Counted from the first letter of the stretch, positions 34,348-43,579 are shown. The stretch is DNA of 64,000 bases from Pseudomonas putida (GCF_001636055.1 NZ_CP011789.1:2728001-2792000), one strand, 5' to 3'. Notes: generated by a model not told the origin, from the sequence alone. Made by a program: numbers and translations.

Positions 34348-35357
34348 CCCTTGTCGAACAACCCGCACCGCTGGCGTTCGAGCGCCTGGGCAGCCGCAGT
34401 CCGCTAGCCGTACCGCTGATGGCGGTGCTGGTGTATCCGTTTCTGTTGATGCTGTTCCACGCCTATGTCAGCGAGCCGAGCGGCCTGGATGGCATCGGCG
34501 CGGTGATTGCGCTTGCACTCGCCTTCGCGGTACCGATTCCGGGATTGCTGGTGGCCGGGCGTGCCGAGGTGTCGGTGGGCGTGCGCCGGTTCGCCTATGC
34601 CAACGTGGCTGCGCCGACCCTGTATGTGTTCCTCGGCGTGGTGCAGGCGCTGCTGGGCAGCACGCTGCCCGATCCGCTGGTGTGGTGCGTGCTGTGGCTG
34701 GGGTTGGCTACGCTTGCGCTGCTGAGCGGGCGGCAGCAGGCGGGGGCATTCGTCACCGGGGGCCTCGGTTGCTGGCGCGTGGCCCACGGTGTGAGTGGTG
34801 CGATTCTGTGCCTGTACGTGCTGTTCCACCTGGCCAATCACCTGACCGGGCTGGTCGGGCCTGAGCTGCACGCCCAGGTCATGGACCTCGGCCGTACCGT
34901 TTACCGGGCAGGCTTCATCGAACCGCTGCTGGTGATGGCCTTCGTCTTCCAGGTGGTCAGCGGCCTGCACCTGGCCTGGCGCTGGAGCGCGCGGGTACAG
35001 GATCGGCTGCGCACCTTGCAGGTGGCGTCCGGGGTGTTCCTGTCGTTGTTCGTGCTTGGGCACATGAACTCGGTGTTCATCTACGCCCGCACCTACCTGG
35101 GCATTCCCACCGACTGGAATTTCGCCACCGGCGCGCCCACCGGCCTGTTGTTCGATCCCTGGAACATCCGCCTGGTGCCGCACTACACCCTGGGTGTGTT
35201 TCTGGTCCTGGTGCACCTGCTGCTGGGGCTGCGCGTGGTGATGCAGGCGCACGGCGTGCAGGAGCGGACCGTGCGTCTGATCTGGCGCAGTGGCTTGCTC
35301 GCCTGCGCGGCCATTGCGCTGGCGATCATCGCCGGGATGTGCGGGGTGAGGCTGTAG
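34344..35357 (+). CDS. Polytopic membrane protein, putative b-type cytochrome
   Basis: 337-residue protein with about nine hydrophobic segments. Several histidines fall within or next to helices (RVAHGVSG, LFHLANH, SGLHLAWRW, LGHMNS, PHYTLG, VHLLLGLR). The HGVSG...H arrangement recalls the heme-b anchor subunits of succinate dehydrogenase/fumarate reductase, but no flavoprotein or iron-sulfur partner is nearby. It is translationally coupled to the azoreductase, suggesting a membrane electron-transfer pair. The assignment is tentative. Confidence 0.5.
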   Translation: MTLVEQPAPLAFERLGSRSPLAVPLMAVLVYPFLLMLFHAYVSEPSGLDGIGAVIALALAFAVPIPGLLVAGRAEVSVGVRRFAYANVAAPTLYVFLGVVQALLGSTLPDPLVWCVLWLGLATLALLSGRQQAGAFVTGGLGCWRVAHGVSGAILCLYVLFHLANHLTGLVGPELHAQVMDLGRTVYRAGFIEPLLVMAFVFQVVSGLHLAWRWSARVQDRLRTLQVASGVFLSLFVLGHMNSVFIYARTYLGIPTDWNFATGAPTGLLFDPWNIRLVPHYTLGVFLVLVHLLLGLRVVMQAHGVQERTVRLIWRSGLLACAAIALAIIAGMCGVRL

Positions 35358-35372
35358 CGCCGGGACCGGCGT

Positions 35373-36494
35373 TCAGTTCCCCAGCGAGTCTCGGCCCCTG
35401 ACCTGCGTGAACTGGTTCGAGGCCTCCGGCAAGCCTGTCACCTTGATCGAGCGCGCGCCGACGGCAAACTTGGCGCCGACCTTGGCGAAGCGCTCGAGCA
35501 ACTGGAAGTTGATCGCCTGCTGGATATCCATGTACAGGTTGTAGCCGGGGTCGAGGACGATATAGACGGCCTCGAACTCCAGGGCCTCCTTGCCGAAGCC
35601 ACGCAGGTGGGCGCGGTCGAAGCGCACCTGGCCCTGGGCCTTGATCGACTCTTCGACGATCGCCGGGGCCTTTTTCACCGCCTCCGTGGGCGTGTCGTAC
35701 GACAGGCCGAACTCGAAGACGATGCGTCGCTCCTGCAGGCGCTTGTAGTTCTGGATGGTGCTGCTGATCATGCCGGCGTTGGCCATGACGATCTGCTCGC
35801 CGCCGAGGCTGCGGATGCGTGTGGTCTTCAGGCCGATGTTCTCCACGGTGCCGGCGAGCGAGCCGATGACGATGAAGTCGCCGACCTCGAACGGTTTGTC
35901 GACGGCAATCGACAGCGAGGCGAACAGGTCGCCCAGCACATTCTGCACCGCCAGGGCCACGGCGATGCCGCCGACGCCAAGGCTGGCGACGAAGGCGGTG
36001 ATGTTCACGCCCAGGTTCGACAGCATCGCCAGCAGCACCACCGACCACAGCAACACCCGCGCGCCCCAGCCCGACAGGGTCGCCAGCGCGCTGCCACGGT
36101 AGGTGTTGCCGGTGTCGTGGCGGGCGAAGTAGCGGGTCAGGCCAGTGGCGATGGCGCGGTTGGCCCACAGGCCGATCTGCAAGGCTGCGACCACGAACCA
36201 CAGGCTGCCGACCCGGTCCAGCCAGCGTTCCGGCAGGTCCAGCACGCCAAGGCCGACCAGCAGCGAGGCGAGCATCAGCAGGAAGTTGCTGGTGCCTTCG
36301 AGTACCTGGGTGATGAGCTTGCTGAGCTGCCCGTCATGGCTGGACCACTGGCGGGCGCGGCGCTTGAGGAAACTCAGCGCCCAGCGCGTCACCAGGAAGG
36401 TGATCACGGTCACCGTCAGGGCCAGCAGCAGGTTGAGGATGGAGATGCCGAATACCGTGGTGGTGGTCAGCAACTGCAGAAATCGATCGTCCAT
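35373..36494 (-). CDS. Small-conductance mechanosensitive ion channel (MscS family)
   Basis: 373-residue MscS-type channel. Four N-terminal hydrophobic segments precede the pore helix and beta domain (ITAFVASLGVGGIAVALAVQ, NVLGDLFASLSIAVDKPFEVGDFI, then GTVENIGLKTTRIRSLGGE and NAGMISSTIQNY). The glycine/alanine-rich pore helix is intact. It opens under membrane tension to release solutes on osmotic downshock. The ATG at 36494 begins the first membrane segment. It converges on the putative cytochrome gene with only 15 bases between stops. Confidence 0.92.
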   Translation of the reverse strand: MDDRFLQLLTTTTVFGISILNLLLALTVTVITFLVTRWALSFLKRRARQWSSHDGQLSKLITQVLEGTSNFLLMLASLLVGLGVLDLPERWLDRVGSLWFVVAALQIGLWANRAIATGLTRYFARHDTGNTYRGSALATLSGWGARVLLWSVVLLAMLSNLGVNITAFVASLGVGGIAVALAVQNVLGDLFASLSIAVDKPFEVGDFIVIGSLAGTVENIGLKTTRIRSLGGEQIVMANAGMISSTIQNYKRLQERRIVFEFGLSYDTPTEAVKKAPAIVEESIKAQGQVRFDRAHLRGFGKEALEFEAVYIVLDPGYNLYMDIQQAINFQLLERFAKVGAKFAVGARSIKVTGLPEASNQFTQVRGRDSLGN

Positions 36495-36655
36495 CGGGTC
36501 CCCCTCCGAGGTGGTGTTGATTGCAGGGTGTGCCGTGGGGCACAAACTGTTTAGAAGGGGGAGGTAGGTGAGGGTTTAATCGGATTTTGCCGGTGGCTCT
36601 TGCCGCCGCTTCGCGGGTGGATCACAGCAGAGCACCTTGGCGAGCGCATGAGAAA

Positions 36656-36676
36656 TAATTAGAATCACTCGCATTC
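36656..36676. promoter_or_regulatory. Fur box upstream of FecI system B
   Basis: The stretch TAATTAGAATCACTCGCATT closely follows the pseudomonad form TAATGAGAATCATTCTCATT, differing at four positions. It lies about 30 bases before the sigma gene's ATG (36707), where Fur-Fe2+ would block transcription. Confidence 0.75.
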
Positions 36677-36706
36677 GTATCTCATCCTTCCCCAGTGTGC
36701 CTCCGA

Positions 36707-37222
36707 ATGTCCGACCCCGCCGCGGCACCCGAACCCAGCTTCAACACCCTCTATCGCGACCATCGCAGCTGGCTGCAAGGCTGGTTGCACCGGCGCCTGG
36801 GCGATGCCTGGACGGCGGCGGACCTGACCCACGACACCTTCCTGCGGGTCCTCGCGGCGCAGCAGGCCAAGGCCGTGCCGAGCCTGCGCGAGCCACGGGC
36901 CTACCTGCTGACGGTCGGGCGTCGGTTGCTGGTCAATCACTACAAGCGGCGCAGCCTCGAGCAGGCCTACCTGGACGCCCTCGCCAACCTGCCCGAGGCG
37001 CTTGCACCGTCACCGGAGCAGCGCTGGTTGCTGCTGGAAACCTTGCAGGCCCTGGATGACCTGCTCGATGGCCTGCCTGCCGTGGTACGCCGGACCTTTC
37101 TCTGGTCGCAGCTCGAAGGGCTGGACTACGCCAGCATCGCCGCGCGGCTGGAGGTGTCCGAGCGTACGGTGAAACGCTATATGGCCAAGGCATACGAACA
37201 CTGCCTGCTGGTGGACCTGTGA
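36707..37222 (+). CDS. ECF sigma factor, FecI type (system B)
   Basis: 171-residue iron-starvation sigma factor. Region 2: FNTLYRDHRSWLQGWLHRRL, then DAWTAADLTHDTFLRVL. Region 4: LDYASIAARLEVSERTVKRYMAKAYEHCL. An upstream Fur box indicates iron repression. The ATG at 36707 is preferred over a GTG at 36695. Its TGA overlaps the GTG start of the FecR gene (GTGA). Confidence 0.93.
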   Translation: MSDPAAAPEPSFNTLYRDHRSWLQGWLHRRLGDAWTAADLTHDTFLRVLAAQQAKAVPSLREPRAYLLTVGRRLLVNHYKRRSLEQAYLDALANLPEALAPSPEQRWLLLETLQALDDLLDGLPAVVRRTFLWSQLEGLDYASIAARLEVSERTVKRYMAKAYEHCLLVDL

Positions 37223-38166
37223 GCGCCCCGGCGGAGGTCGGCGCACGCCAGTTGGCCCGTGAGGCAGCGCAGTGGCTGGCCTTGCAGGATGCCGGCCAGC
37301 TCGACACGGAGCAGGCTGCTGCGCTGCAACGCTGGCGCGCCCGCAGTGCCGCCCATGAAGCCTTGTGGCAGAAAGCCGAGGGGCTGCGCCAGCGCTTCGC
37401 CCAGGTACCGGCGCCATTGGCGGTGGCTTGCCTGGACCGCCCCGATCCAGATCGCCGCCGCGTGCTGGGGCAGATGCTGGGTGTTGGCGCGCTGCTGCCG
37501 CTGGCCTGGCTGGGTTATCGGCAGTTGCCGTTGGACGGCTGGCGTGCCGACCTGCGTACCGCCACGGGCGAGCGCCGCGGCTTGACCTTGCCGGATGGCA
37601 GCCGGTTGCAGCTCAACACCGCCACGGCGGTCAATCTGGACTTCGCCGAAGGCCGCCACTGGTTGCAGTTGGTGCAGGGCGAGATTGCCGTCGACACCGT
37701 TGGCCCGCTGCAGGTGCAGACCCGCGACGGCCTGGTGCGCGTGCAGGGGGCTGGGGTGTGCGTGCGTGAGCGTGCGCAGGGCTGTGTGGTGTCGGTCACC
37801 CGTGGCCAGGTCAGCCTGCAACCGCTGGCCGGGCCGGCGGTCCGCCTGGAGGCCGGTCAGCGGGCGACGCTGAGCGCCTCCGGGGTGACCGCCAGCCAGC
37901 CGTTCGATGCCCAACTGCCCGGTTGGCAGCAGGGGTTGTTGATCGTCGACGACCAGCCCCTGGGCGATCTGCTGCGTGAACTGGATCGGTACCGCCCCGG
38001 GCTGTTGCGCTGGGATCCGGCGCTGGAGCAATTGGCGGCGACCGGTACTTTCCAGCTCGACGACACCGACCGCATTCTGGCCCTGCTGGCGGCGAGCCTG
38101 CCGCTTCAGGTGCACTACCGCACCCGCTACTGGGTGTCGCTGACCCCGCGCAAGAAAATTGCCTGA
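37219..38166 (+). CDS. FecR-type anti-sigma/regulator (system B)
   Basis: 315-residue FecR protein with GTG start overlapping the sigma stop. Cytoplasmic DUF4880 part (LAREAAQWLALQDAGQLDTEQAAALQRWRA), a membrane segment near residue 75-95 (MLGVGALLPLAWLGY), then the periplasmic FecR domain (LTLPDGSRLQLNTATAVNLDF, LVQGEIAVDT) and a C-terminal STN-contact region (LLRELDRYRPGLLRWD). Transmits receptor occupancy to the sigma factor. Confidence 0.93.
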   Translation: MSAPAEVGARQLAREAAQWLALQDAGQLDTEQAAALQRWRARSAAHEALWQKAEGLRQRFAQVPAPLAVACLDRPDPDRRRVLGQMLGVGALLPLAWLGYRQLPLDGWRADLRTATGERRGLTLPDGSRLQLNTATAVNLDFAEGRHWLQLVQGEIAVDTVGPLQVQTRDGLVRVQGAGVCVRERAQGCVVSVTRGQVSLQPLAGPAVRLEAGQRATLSASGVTASQPFDAQLPGWQQGLLIVDDQPLGDLLRELDRYRPGLLRWDPALEQLAATGTFQLDDTDRILALLAASLPLQVHYRTRYWVSLTPRKKIA

Positions 38167-38233
38167 CCGCTGTCCCTTTTCTGCCGCCTGCTTGTCATCA
38201 AGGGTATCCACCCCTGATCTGAGAGCGTTCCGG

Positions 38234-40627
38234 ATGTCCCGCACCCCTTTGCTTCGCCCGTTATCCTTGCACCTGATGCGCGCTGGCCTGCTGCTTGCGC
38301 TGGGTCTGCCCGCGTCTGGCTGGGCCGATGAAGCGCGGCGCAGCTATCAGGTGCCGGGCGGCAGCCTTGGCGCCGTGCTGACACGCTTTGCTGGCCAGGC
38401 TGGGGTCAGCTTGTCGGTGGACCCGGCGCTGGTCGCCGGGCGCAGCAGCCTGGGGCTTGCCGGCGAATACGGGGTCGAGGAGGGCTTCGCTGCCTTGCTG
38501 CAGGGCTCAGGCCTGATACTGGTCTCGGCAGGGCCCGGTAGCTTCACCCTGGTGCGGCAGGCCGCGCCGGTCGAGGGCGCGCATGTGCTGCCCGACATCA
38601 ATGTCCATGGCCAGGGCGCCGCGCCGGCAGCAGACGCCTATGCCGGTGGCCAGGTGTCACGACGGGGCAGCCTCGGCATGTTGGGCGAGCGTGACTACAT
38701 GGAGACGCCCCTGAGCATGACCTCCTACACCCGCGAGATATTGCAGAACCAGCAGGCCCGTACCCTTGCCGATGTCGTCGCCAACGATCCCTCGGTGCGC
38801 AGCACCAACCCGGCAGGCGGGCGCTTCGAACAGTTCTCCGTGCGCGGCTTCAGCCTGTACAACAGCGATGTCGCCTACGGTGGGTTGTATGGCGTGCTGC
38901 CGACCTACTCGATCGACATGGAGATGGTCGAGCGGGTCGATATCCTCAAGGGGCCAGGTGCGCTGCTTGGCGGCCTGGCGCCCAACGGCAGCATTGGCGG
39001 CGGGGTGAACATCGAGCCCAAGCGCGCTGGCGAGACGCCGCTGACCGAGTTCACCGCGCTGTACGCCTCGGCGGGACAAGGGGGCGGTCATCTGGACATC
39101 GGTCGACGCTTCGGTGACGACCAACGCTTTGGCGTGCGCCTGAATGCGGTGCGCCAGGCCGGCGACACCGAATGGGATCACCAGCATATGGACCGCGAGG
39201 CGACCGTGCTGGGCCTGGATATGAAAGGCGAGCGCACTCGCCTGTCGCTGGATATCGGCCATCAGGCGCGTGACGTGGATGCGCCAATGGAGCGTGTGGG
39301 CCTTGCCGCAGGGCTCAAGGTGCCGGATGCCAAGGATGTTCACCACAATTTCGCCCAGCCCTGGAGCTACTCGCGGGCCAAGGATACCTTCGGCGCCGTG
39401 CGCGGCGAGTATGACCTGAGCGACAACTGGATGCTGCTGGGCGCCCTGGGGGCGCGCAAGGGCGACTACGACTTCATGCGCCATGCCGTGCAGGTGGTCA
39501 ACGAAGCCGGTCGCTTCACCGTCAGCCCGCGCGCCTTCCAACGCGAGGAAGACGTGGTTACCGGCACCGTCGGCGTGCGCGGCTGGTTCAACACCGGCGC
39601 GGTCGGCCATACCCTCAACATCAGCCTCAATCGCTTCGACCTGACCTTCGACAACAGCGGTGCGCGCTATGCCAACGGCGTCAGCAACCTGTTCGACCCG
39701 GTGACCTTGCCCGCACCGGGCGCGCCGTTGGCCGACGACAACCCGACCCACACCAACACCGTGCTGTCGAGCTTGGCCCTGGCCGATACCCTGAGTTTCG
39801 CTGACGACACCGTGCTGCTCACCCTTGGCGCGCGCCTTCAGCGTGTCGAGGTCGACAGCTCCGAGCCCGGCGAGCCCGACCAGCGCTACGACGAGCGCGC
39901 CACCTCGCCGGCCATGGGCCTGGTGTGGCGCACCACCGAGCAGCTGTCGCTGTACTTCAACTACATGGAGGGCCTGACCCAGGGCCAGGTGGCACCGGAA
40001 ACGGCGAACAACGCCGGCAAGGTCTTCGCGCCTTACCGCAGCAAGCAACTGGAGGTCGGCGCCAAGTACGACATGGGGCGTTTCAGCACCACGGTCAGCC
40101 TGTTCCGCATCGAGAAACCGTCGTACTTCACCGATGCCCAGAACAACCTCAGCGCCGACGGCGAGCAGCGCAACCAGGGCCTGGAAATCAGCCTGTTCGG
40201 CGAACCACTGGACGGGGTGCGGGTGTTGGGTGGGGCGATGTTCCTCGATGCCGAGCAGACCCGCACGGCCAATGGTCGCAACGATGGCAACCGGGCCATC
40301 GGCGCGCCGGTGGTCAATGCCAACCTTGGCGTTGAGTGGGACCTGCCGGCCATCGACGGGCTGACCCTCAGCGCGCGTGTCATCCACACCGGCAACCAGT
40401 ACCTGGATGCCGCCAACCGGCAGAAGGTCGACGCCTGGCAGCGTTATGACCTGGGCGCGCGCTACGCGCTCAAGCTCGGTGACAAGGACGTCACCCTGCG
40501 GGCCAGCGTCGAGAATGTGCTGGACAAGACCTACTGGGCCTCGGCCAACGTCCCCGACGGCACCGCCACCGGCCTGACCCTGTCGACCCCGCGAACCTGG
40601 CTGCTGTCGGCGACGGTCGGGTTCTGA
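38234..40627 (+). CDS. TonB-dependent siderophore receptor with STN domain (system B)
   Basis: 797-residue ferric-siderophore transducer. Signal peptide ends near ASGWA; the STN domain follows (RSYQVPGGSLGAVLTRFAGQ, about 35-100). The plug begins with ETPLSMTSYTREILQNQQARTLADVV in separate short blocks and includes SVRGFSLYNSDVAYGG and VERVDILKGPGALLGGLAPNGSIGG. The barrel ends RTWLLSATVGF. The siderophore is not identifiable. The ATG at 38234 begins the signal peptide, although the frame opens at 38159. Confidence 0.93.
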   Translation: MSRTPLLRPLSLHLMRAGLLLALGLPASGWADEARRSYQVPGGSLGAVLTRFAGQAGVSLSVDPALVAGRSSLGLAGEYGVEEGFAALLQGSGLILVSAGPGSFTLVRQAAPVEGAHVLPDINVHGQGAAPAADAYAGGQVSRRGSLGMLGERDYMETPLSMTSYTREILQNQQARTLADVVANDPSVRSTNPAGGRFEQFSVRGFSLYNSDVAYGGLYGVLPTYSIDMEMVERVDILKGPGALLGGLAPNGSIGGGVNIEPKRAGETPLTEFTALYASAGQGGGHLDIGRRFGDDQRFGVRLNAVRQAGDTEWDHQHMDREATVLGLDMKGERTRLSLDIGHQARDVDAPMERVGLAAGLKVPDAKDVHHNFAQPWSYSRAKDTFGAVRGEYDLSDNWMLLGALGARKGDYDFMRHAVQVVNEAGRFTVSPRAFQREEDVVTGTVGVRGWFNTGAVGHTLNISLNRFDLTFDNSGARYANGVSNLFDPVTLPAPGAPLADDNPTHTNTVLSSLALADTLSFADDTVLLTLGARLQRVEVDSSEPGEPDQRYDERATSPAMGLVWRTTEQLSLYFNYMEGLTQGQVAPETANNAGKVFAPYRSKQLEVGAKYDMGRFSTTVSLFRIEKPSYFTDAQNNLSADGEQRNQGLEISLFGEPLDGVRVLGGAMFLDAEQTRTANGRNDGNRAIGAPVVNANLGVEWDLPAIDGLTLSARVIHTGNQYLDAANRQKVDAWQRYDLGARYALKLGDKDVTLRASVENVLDKTYWASANVPDGTATGLTLSTPRTWLLSATVGF

Positions 40628-40634
40628 GGGACCG

Positions 40635-40687
40635 TTGCCCTGGGGGCGGGCAACAAGCGAGCAAAAATATGCTCAGCCCCCAGGCAA
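40635..40687. terminator. GC-rich stem-loop after receptor B
   Basis: CCTGGGGGC (40639-40647) pairs with GCCCCCAGG (40676-40684), with TTGC/GCAA extending it across one bulge. The loop contains a second small hairpin (GAGCA/TGCTC). It starts about 10 bases after the receptor stop. There is no T tract, so termination would need Rho or this is a 3'-stabilising element. Confidence 0.5.
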
Positions 40688-40779
40688 ATCCTAGGCTGCA
40701 CTGGCCGCACGCACGCCAGCCACTAAGGTAAGGTGAGAGGAAAATTCCGCGCGCCGCCCACGGCGCCCCAGAGGTGCCC

Positions 40780-41685
40780 ATGGCTTCCTACACCTTGCGA
40801 CAACTCAAGTACTTCGTCACCACCGTGGAGGCCGGCAGTGTTGCCGAGGCTTCGCGCCAGCTGTACATCGCCCAGCCGTCGATCTCCACCGCGATCAAGA
40901 GCCTGGAAGAGAGCTTCGGTGTGCAGTTGTTCATTCGTCACCACGCCCAGGGCGTGTCGCTGACCCCCAGCGGCAAGCGCTTCTACGCCAAGACCAAGGC
41001 GCTGCTGCAGATGTCCCATGAGTTCGAGCAGAACGCCCTGGCCGACAACGATACGGTGGCCGGGCAGATCGACATCGGCTGCTTCGAGACCGTTGCGCCG
41101 CTTTATCTGCCCCGGTTGATCGCAGGGTTTCGCGAGCGCTACCCCGGTGTCGACATCCGCCTGCGTGACGGTGAGCAGCAGGAGCTGATCCAGGGGCTGA
41201 CCGCCGGCACCTTCGACCTGGCGTTTCTCTACGACCACGACCTGGACGGCACCATCGAGGCCGAGCCGCTGATGCCGCCGCAGAAGCCCTATGTGCTGCT
41301 GCCCGAGAAGCACCGCTTCGCCAGCCAGGCCCAGGTTTCGCTGCGCGACCTGTGCCCGGAGCCGATGATCCTGCTCGACGTTGCGCCGAGCCGTACCTAC
41401 TTCGTCAGCCTGTTCAACGAGATGGGGCTGACGCCGAACATCGTCTTCAGTTCGCCATCGATCGAGATGGTGCGCGGGATGGTAGGGCAGGGGTTCGGTT
41501 TTTCGCTGCTGGTGACCCGGCCGCATTCACCCTTCACCTACGATGGCAAGCGCCTGGTGACACTGGATATCGCCGAGCCGGTGGCGTTGTCGGGGCTGGC
41601 GGCGGCGCACCTCAAGCGTGTGCAATTGACCAAGCCTGCGCAGTTGTTCGTCGAGTTCTGTCGCGAAGAGTTGGCGAAGCTGTAA
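40780..41685 (+). CDS. LysR-family transcriptional regulator
   Basis: 301-residue LysR activator. Winged helix at residues 1-60 (LRQLKYFVTTVEAGSVAEASRQLYIAQPSISTAIKSLEESFGVQLF), then the two-lobed effector domain. The ATG at 40780 has GAGG seven bases upstream; an in-frame GTG at 40774 is the alternative. It converges on the RidA/flavin monooxygenase pair and is the best candidate regulator of that locus. Effector unknown. Confidence 0.9.
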   Translation: MASYTLRQLKYFVTTVEAGSVAEASRQLYIAQPSISTAIKSLEESFGVQLFIRHHAQGVSLTPSGKRFYAKTKALLQMSHEFEQNALADNDTVAGQIDIGCFETVAPLYLPRLIAGFRERYPGVDIRLRDGEQQELIQGLTAGTFDLAFLYDHDLDGTIEAEPLMPPQKPYVLLPEKHRFASQAQVSLRDLCPEPMILLDVAPSRTYFVSLFNEMGLTPNIVFSSPSIEMVRGMVGQGFGFSLLVTRPHSPFTYDGKRLVTLDIAEPVALSGLAAAHLKRVQLTKPAQLFVEFCREELAKL

Positions 41686-41689
41686 ACGA

Positions 41690-41723
41690 TTCGCGGCGGT
41701 TCGGCTACCCGAACCGCCGCGAA
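41690..41723. terminator. Perfect bidirectional hairpin between LysR and RidA genes
   Basis: A 15-bp perfect stem (TTCGCGGCGGTTCGG with its complement) and a 4-base loop CTAC, 4 bases after the LysR stop and 26 bases after the convergent RidA stop. Suited to ending transcription from both sides. Confidence 0.75.
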
Positions 41724-41749
41724 CAGAACACCGCGGTGGCAATCAGTGC

Positions 41750-42166
41750 TTACTGCTCATCCGGCACCACAGCGATCACATCGATTTCCATCAACCACTC
41801 AGCCTGCGCCAGACCCGCTACCACCAGCCCGGTGGAGATCGGGAACACGCCCTTGAGCCACTTGCCGACTTCGCGGTACACCGGCTCGCGGAAGCGTGGG
41901 TCGGTGATGTAGGTAGTGGTCTTGACGATATGCGACAGGTCGGAGCCGGCCTCTTCAAGCAGTTGCTTGACGTTTTTCATCGCCTGCTCGGCCTGCGCCT
42001 GGGGGTCGCCCAGACCGACCAGGCGGCCTTCGAAATCGGTGCCGACCTGGCCGCGTACATAGATGGTGTTGCCGGCACGCACGGCCTGGCAGAGGTCATT
42101 GTCCAGGGTCTGGTTGGGGTAGGTGGCCTTGGTGTTGAACATGCGGATGCGGGTATGGGTAGGCAT
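41750..42166 (-). CDS. RidA family protein (non-archetypal Rid subgroup)
   Basis: 138-residue YjgF/RidA-fold protein. RidA itself hydrolyses reactive enamines/imines using an arginine in FPARS; here the same position reads FPIST (S111), so the key arginine is missing and canonical deaminase activity is unlikely. Family features remain: YVRGQVGTDFEG, QAEQAMKNVKQLLEEAG, and EIDVIAVV near the end. Its ATG overlaps the stop of the flavin monooxygenase by one base (TGATG), so both act together. It may handle a different imine or carbonyl intermediate. Confidence 0.88.
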   Translation of the reverse strand: MPTHTRIRMFNTKATYPNQTLDNDLCQAVRAGNTIYVRGQVGTDFEGRLVGLGDPQAQAEQAMKNVKQLLEEAGSDLSHIVKTTTYITDPRFREPVYREVGKWLKGVFPISTGLVVAGLAQAEWLMEIDVIAVVPDEQ

Positions 42167-43485
42167 CAGTGGGCTCCGAGGGTGCTGACGTTGCTGATCG
42201 AGGTGTGTGGCTGTTCATCCGCTGCGCGCTGGTCGCGGTCGCGATAGGCCAGGTAGGTGCGCTGGGTGGCGATATGGCCGGCGACGTGCTTGGCGTCGTG
42301 CCATACGCCCCAGATGAACGACGAGCCGCGGCGCGACAGCCAGGGCAGGCCGAGGAAATACACCCCCGGCTCGCGGGCCACGCCGCGCTGGTGCTGGGGT
42401 TTGCCGTTGGCGTCGAAGGTGTCGACCTGCAGCCAGCTGAAGTCCACGCCGTAGCCGGTGGCCCAGATGATGCTGGTGACACCAGCCTTGGCCAGGTCCA
42501 GTTCCAGCAGCGGGTTGCTGACGCAGTCCGGGTCGGCCAGGCGTTGGCGCGCTTCGGGCTCTTCGGGCAGGTCCAGGCCGTTGCGCTCGATGTAGGCATC
42601 GGCGGCATCGAGCAGGGCCAGGTAGTTCTCGTCGCCGCGGTTGATGTTGTCGGCCAGGTTGTCCTGGAAACGCACCACGCCGTCTTCGAACGACTGGGTC
42701 AGGCCGACCAGGGTCATGCCCTGGTGGGCGAGGGCGCGGAAGTCCACGGTATGGCCGCCACGGGCACCGCTGACGGCAATGGTCACGTGTTCGCGGCCTG
42801 GCTTGGCGATTTCTGCGTCCCATTCACCCAGCACGCCCAGCCACCAGCAGAAGTCGCGGTTGCGGTAGGCGCGTGGTGGGCGGTCGTGGGCACCGACCGA
42901 GAGGTAGACCTGGCGCCCGGCGCGCATCAGCTCTTCGGCGATCTGCACCCCGGAAGACCCGGCACCGACGACCAGCACCGCACCTTCAGGCAATTGCTGC
43001 GGGTTGTAGTATGCGGCGGAGTGGATCTGGTGCAGGCGTTCATCCTTTGGCGCAATGGCCGGGATCACCGGTTTCTGGAACGGCCCGGTGGCGGCGACCA
43101 CGCGGTTGGCGCGGATCACGCCTTCGTTGGTTTCGATGGTGAAGCCCGGGCGGTCGCTGTTGCGCACCACGCGCTTGACTTCGATGCCGGTACGCACGGG
43201 CAGGTTGTACTTGCGCACGTAGCGCTCGAAGTAGTCGGCGACCTGGTCCTTGCCGGCGAAGGCGTCGGCGTCGAGGTCGAATTCAAGGCCAGGGAAGCGG
43301 TCGTGCCAGACTGGCCCGTTGGCCACCAGCGAGTCCCAGCGTCCAGTGCGCCAGGCCTCGGCGATGCGGTTGCGTTCCAGCACCAGGTGCGGCACGCCGA
43401 GTTTGCTCAGGTGTTCGCTCATGGCCACGCCGGCCTGGCCGGCGCCGACCACGAGGGTGTCGATTTCGAGATTGTTCAGTGTCAT
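42166..43485 (-). CDS. FAD/NADPH-dependent flavin-containing monooxygenase
   Basis: 439-residue two-dinucleotide-domain monooxygenase of the CzcO/FMO group. FAD motif VVGAGQAGVAMSEHL (about 13-27) and NADPH motif VVGAGSSGVQIAEEL (about 170) are intact. HSAAYYNPQ before the second motif corresponds to the FMO linker, and IIWATGYGVDF is the C-terminal ATG motif. Likely N- or S-oxygenates, or Baeyer-Villiger-oxidises, a small metabolite. The ATG at 43485 starts the FAD strand; the frame itself opens at 43701. Paired with RidA and divergent from DUF1028/ArgE. Confidence 0.88.
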   Translation of the reverse strand: MTLNNLEIDTLVVGAGQAGVAMSEHLSKLGVPHLVLERNRIAEAWRTGRWDSLVANGPVWHDRFPGLEFDLDADAFAGKDQVADYFERYVRKYNLPVRTGIEVKRVVRNSDRPGFTIETNEGVIRANRVVAATGPFQKPVIPAIAPKDERLHQIHSAAYYNPQQLPEGAVLVVGAGSSGVQIAEELMRAGRQVYLSVGAHDRPPRAYRNRDFCWWLGVLGEWDAEIAKPGREHVTIAVSGARGGHTVDFRALAHQGMTLVGLTQSFEDGVVRFQDNLADNINRGDENYLALLDAADAYIERNGLDLPEEPEARQRLADPDCVSNPLLELDLAKAGVTSIIWATGYGVDFSWLQVDTFDANGKPQHQRGVAREPGVYFLGLPWLSRRGSSFIWGVWHDAKHVAGHIATQRTYLAYRDRDQRAADEQPHTSISNVSTLGAH

Positions 43486-43569
43486 GTCCGAGCCCTTGTT
43501 CAGGCGGTTTTTGTCAGGTCGGTTTTGGAGGACCGCCGTTACCTGGGGCCAGACTAGGGATGCACGGAA

Positions 43570-43579
43570 TTTCGCGAAA
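43570..43579. promoter_or_regulatory. Palindrome TTTCGCGAAA in the divergent promoter region
   Basis: A 10-bp perfect palindrome in an A+T-rich patch, about 85 bases upstream of the monooxygenase ATG and 187 bases upstream of the DUF1028 ATG. It is a possible operator for the locus regulator; too short to be sure. Confidence 0.3.

Noticed and set aside
38657-40387. 576-codon minus-strand open frame opposite receptor B
   Set aside because: Antisense shadow; histidine/valine-rich low-information translation and no ribosome-binding site.
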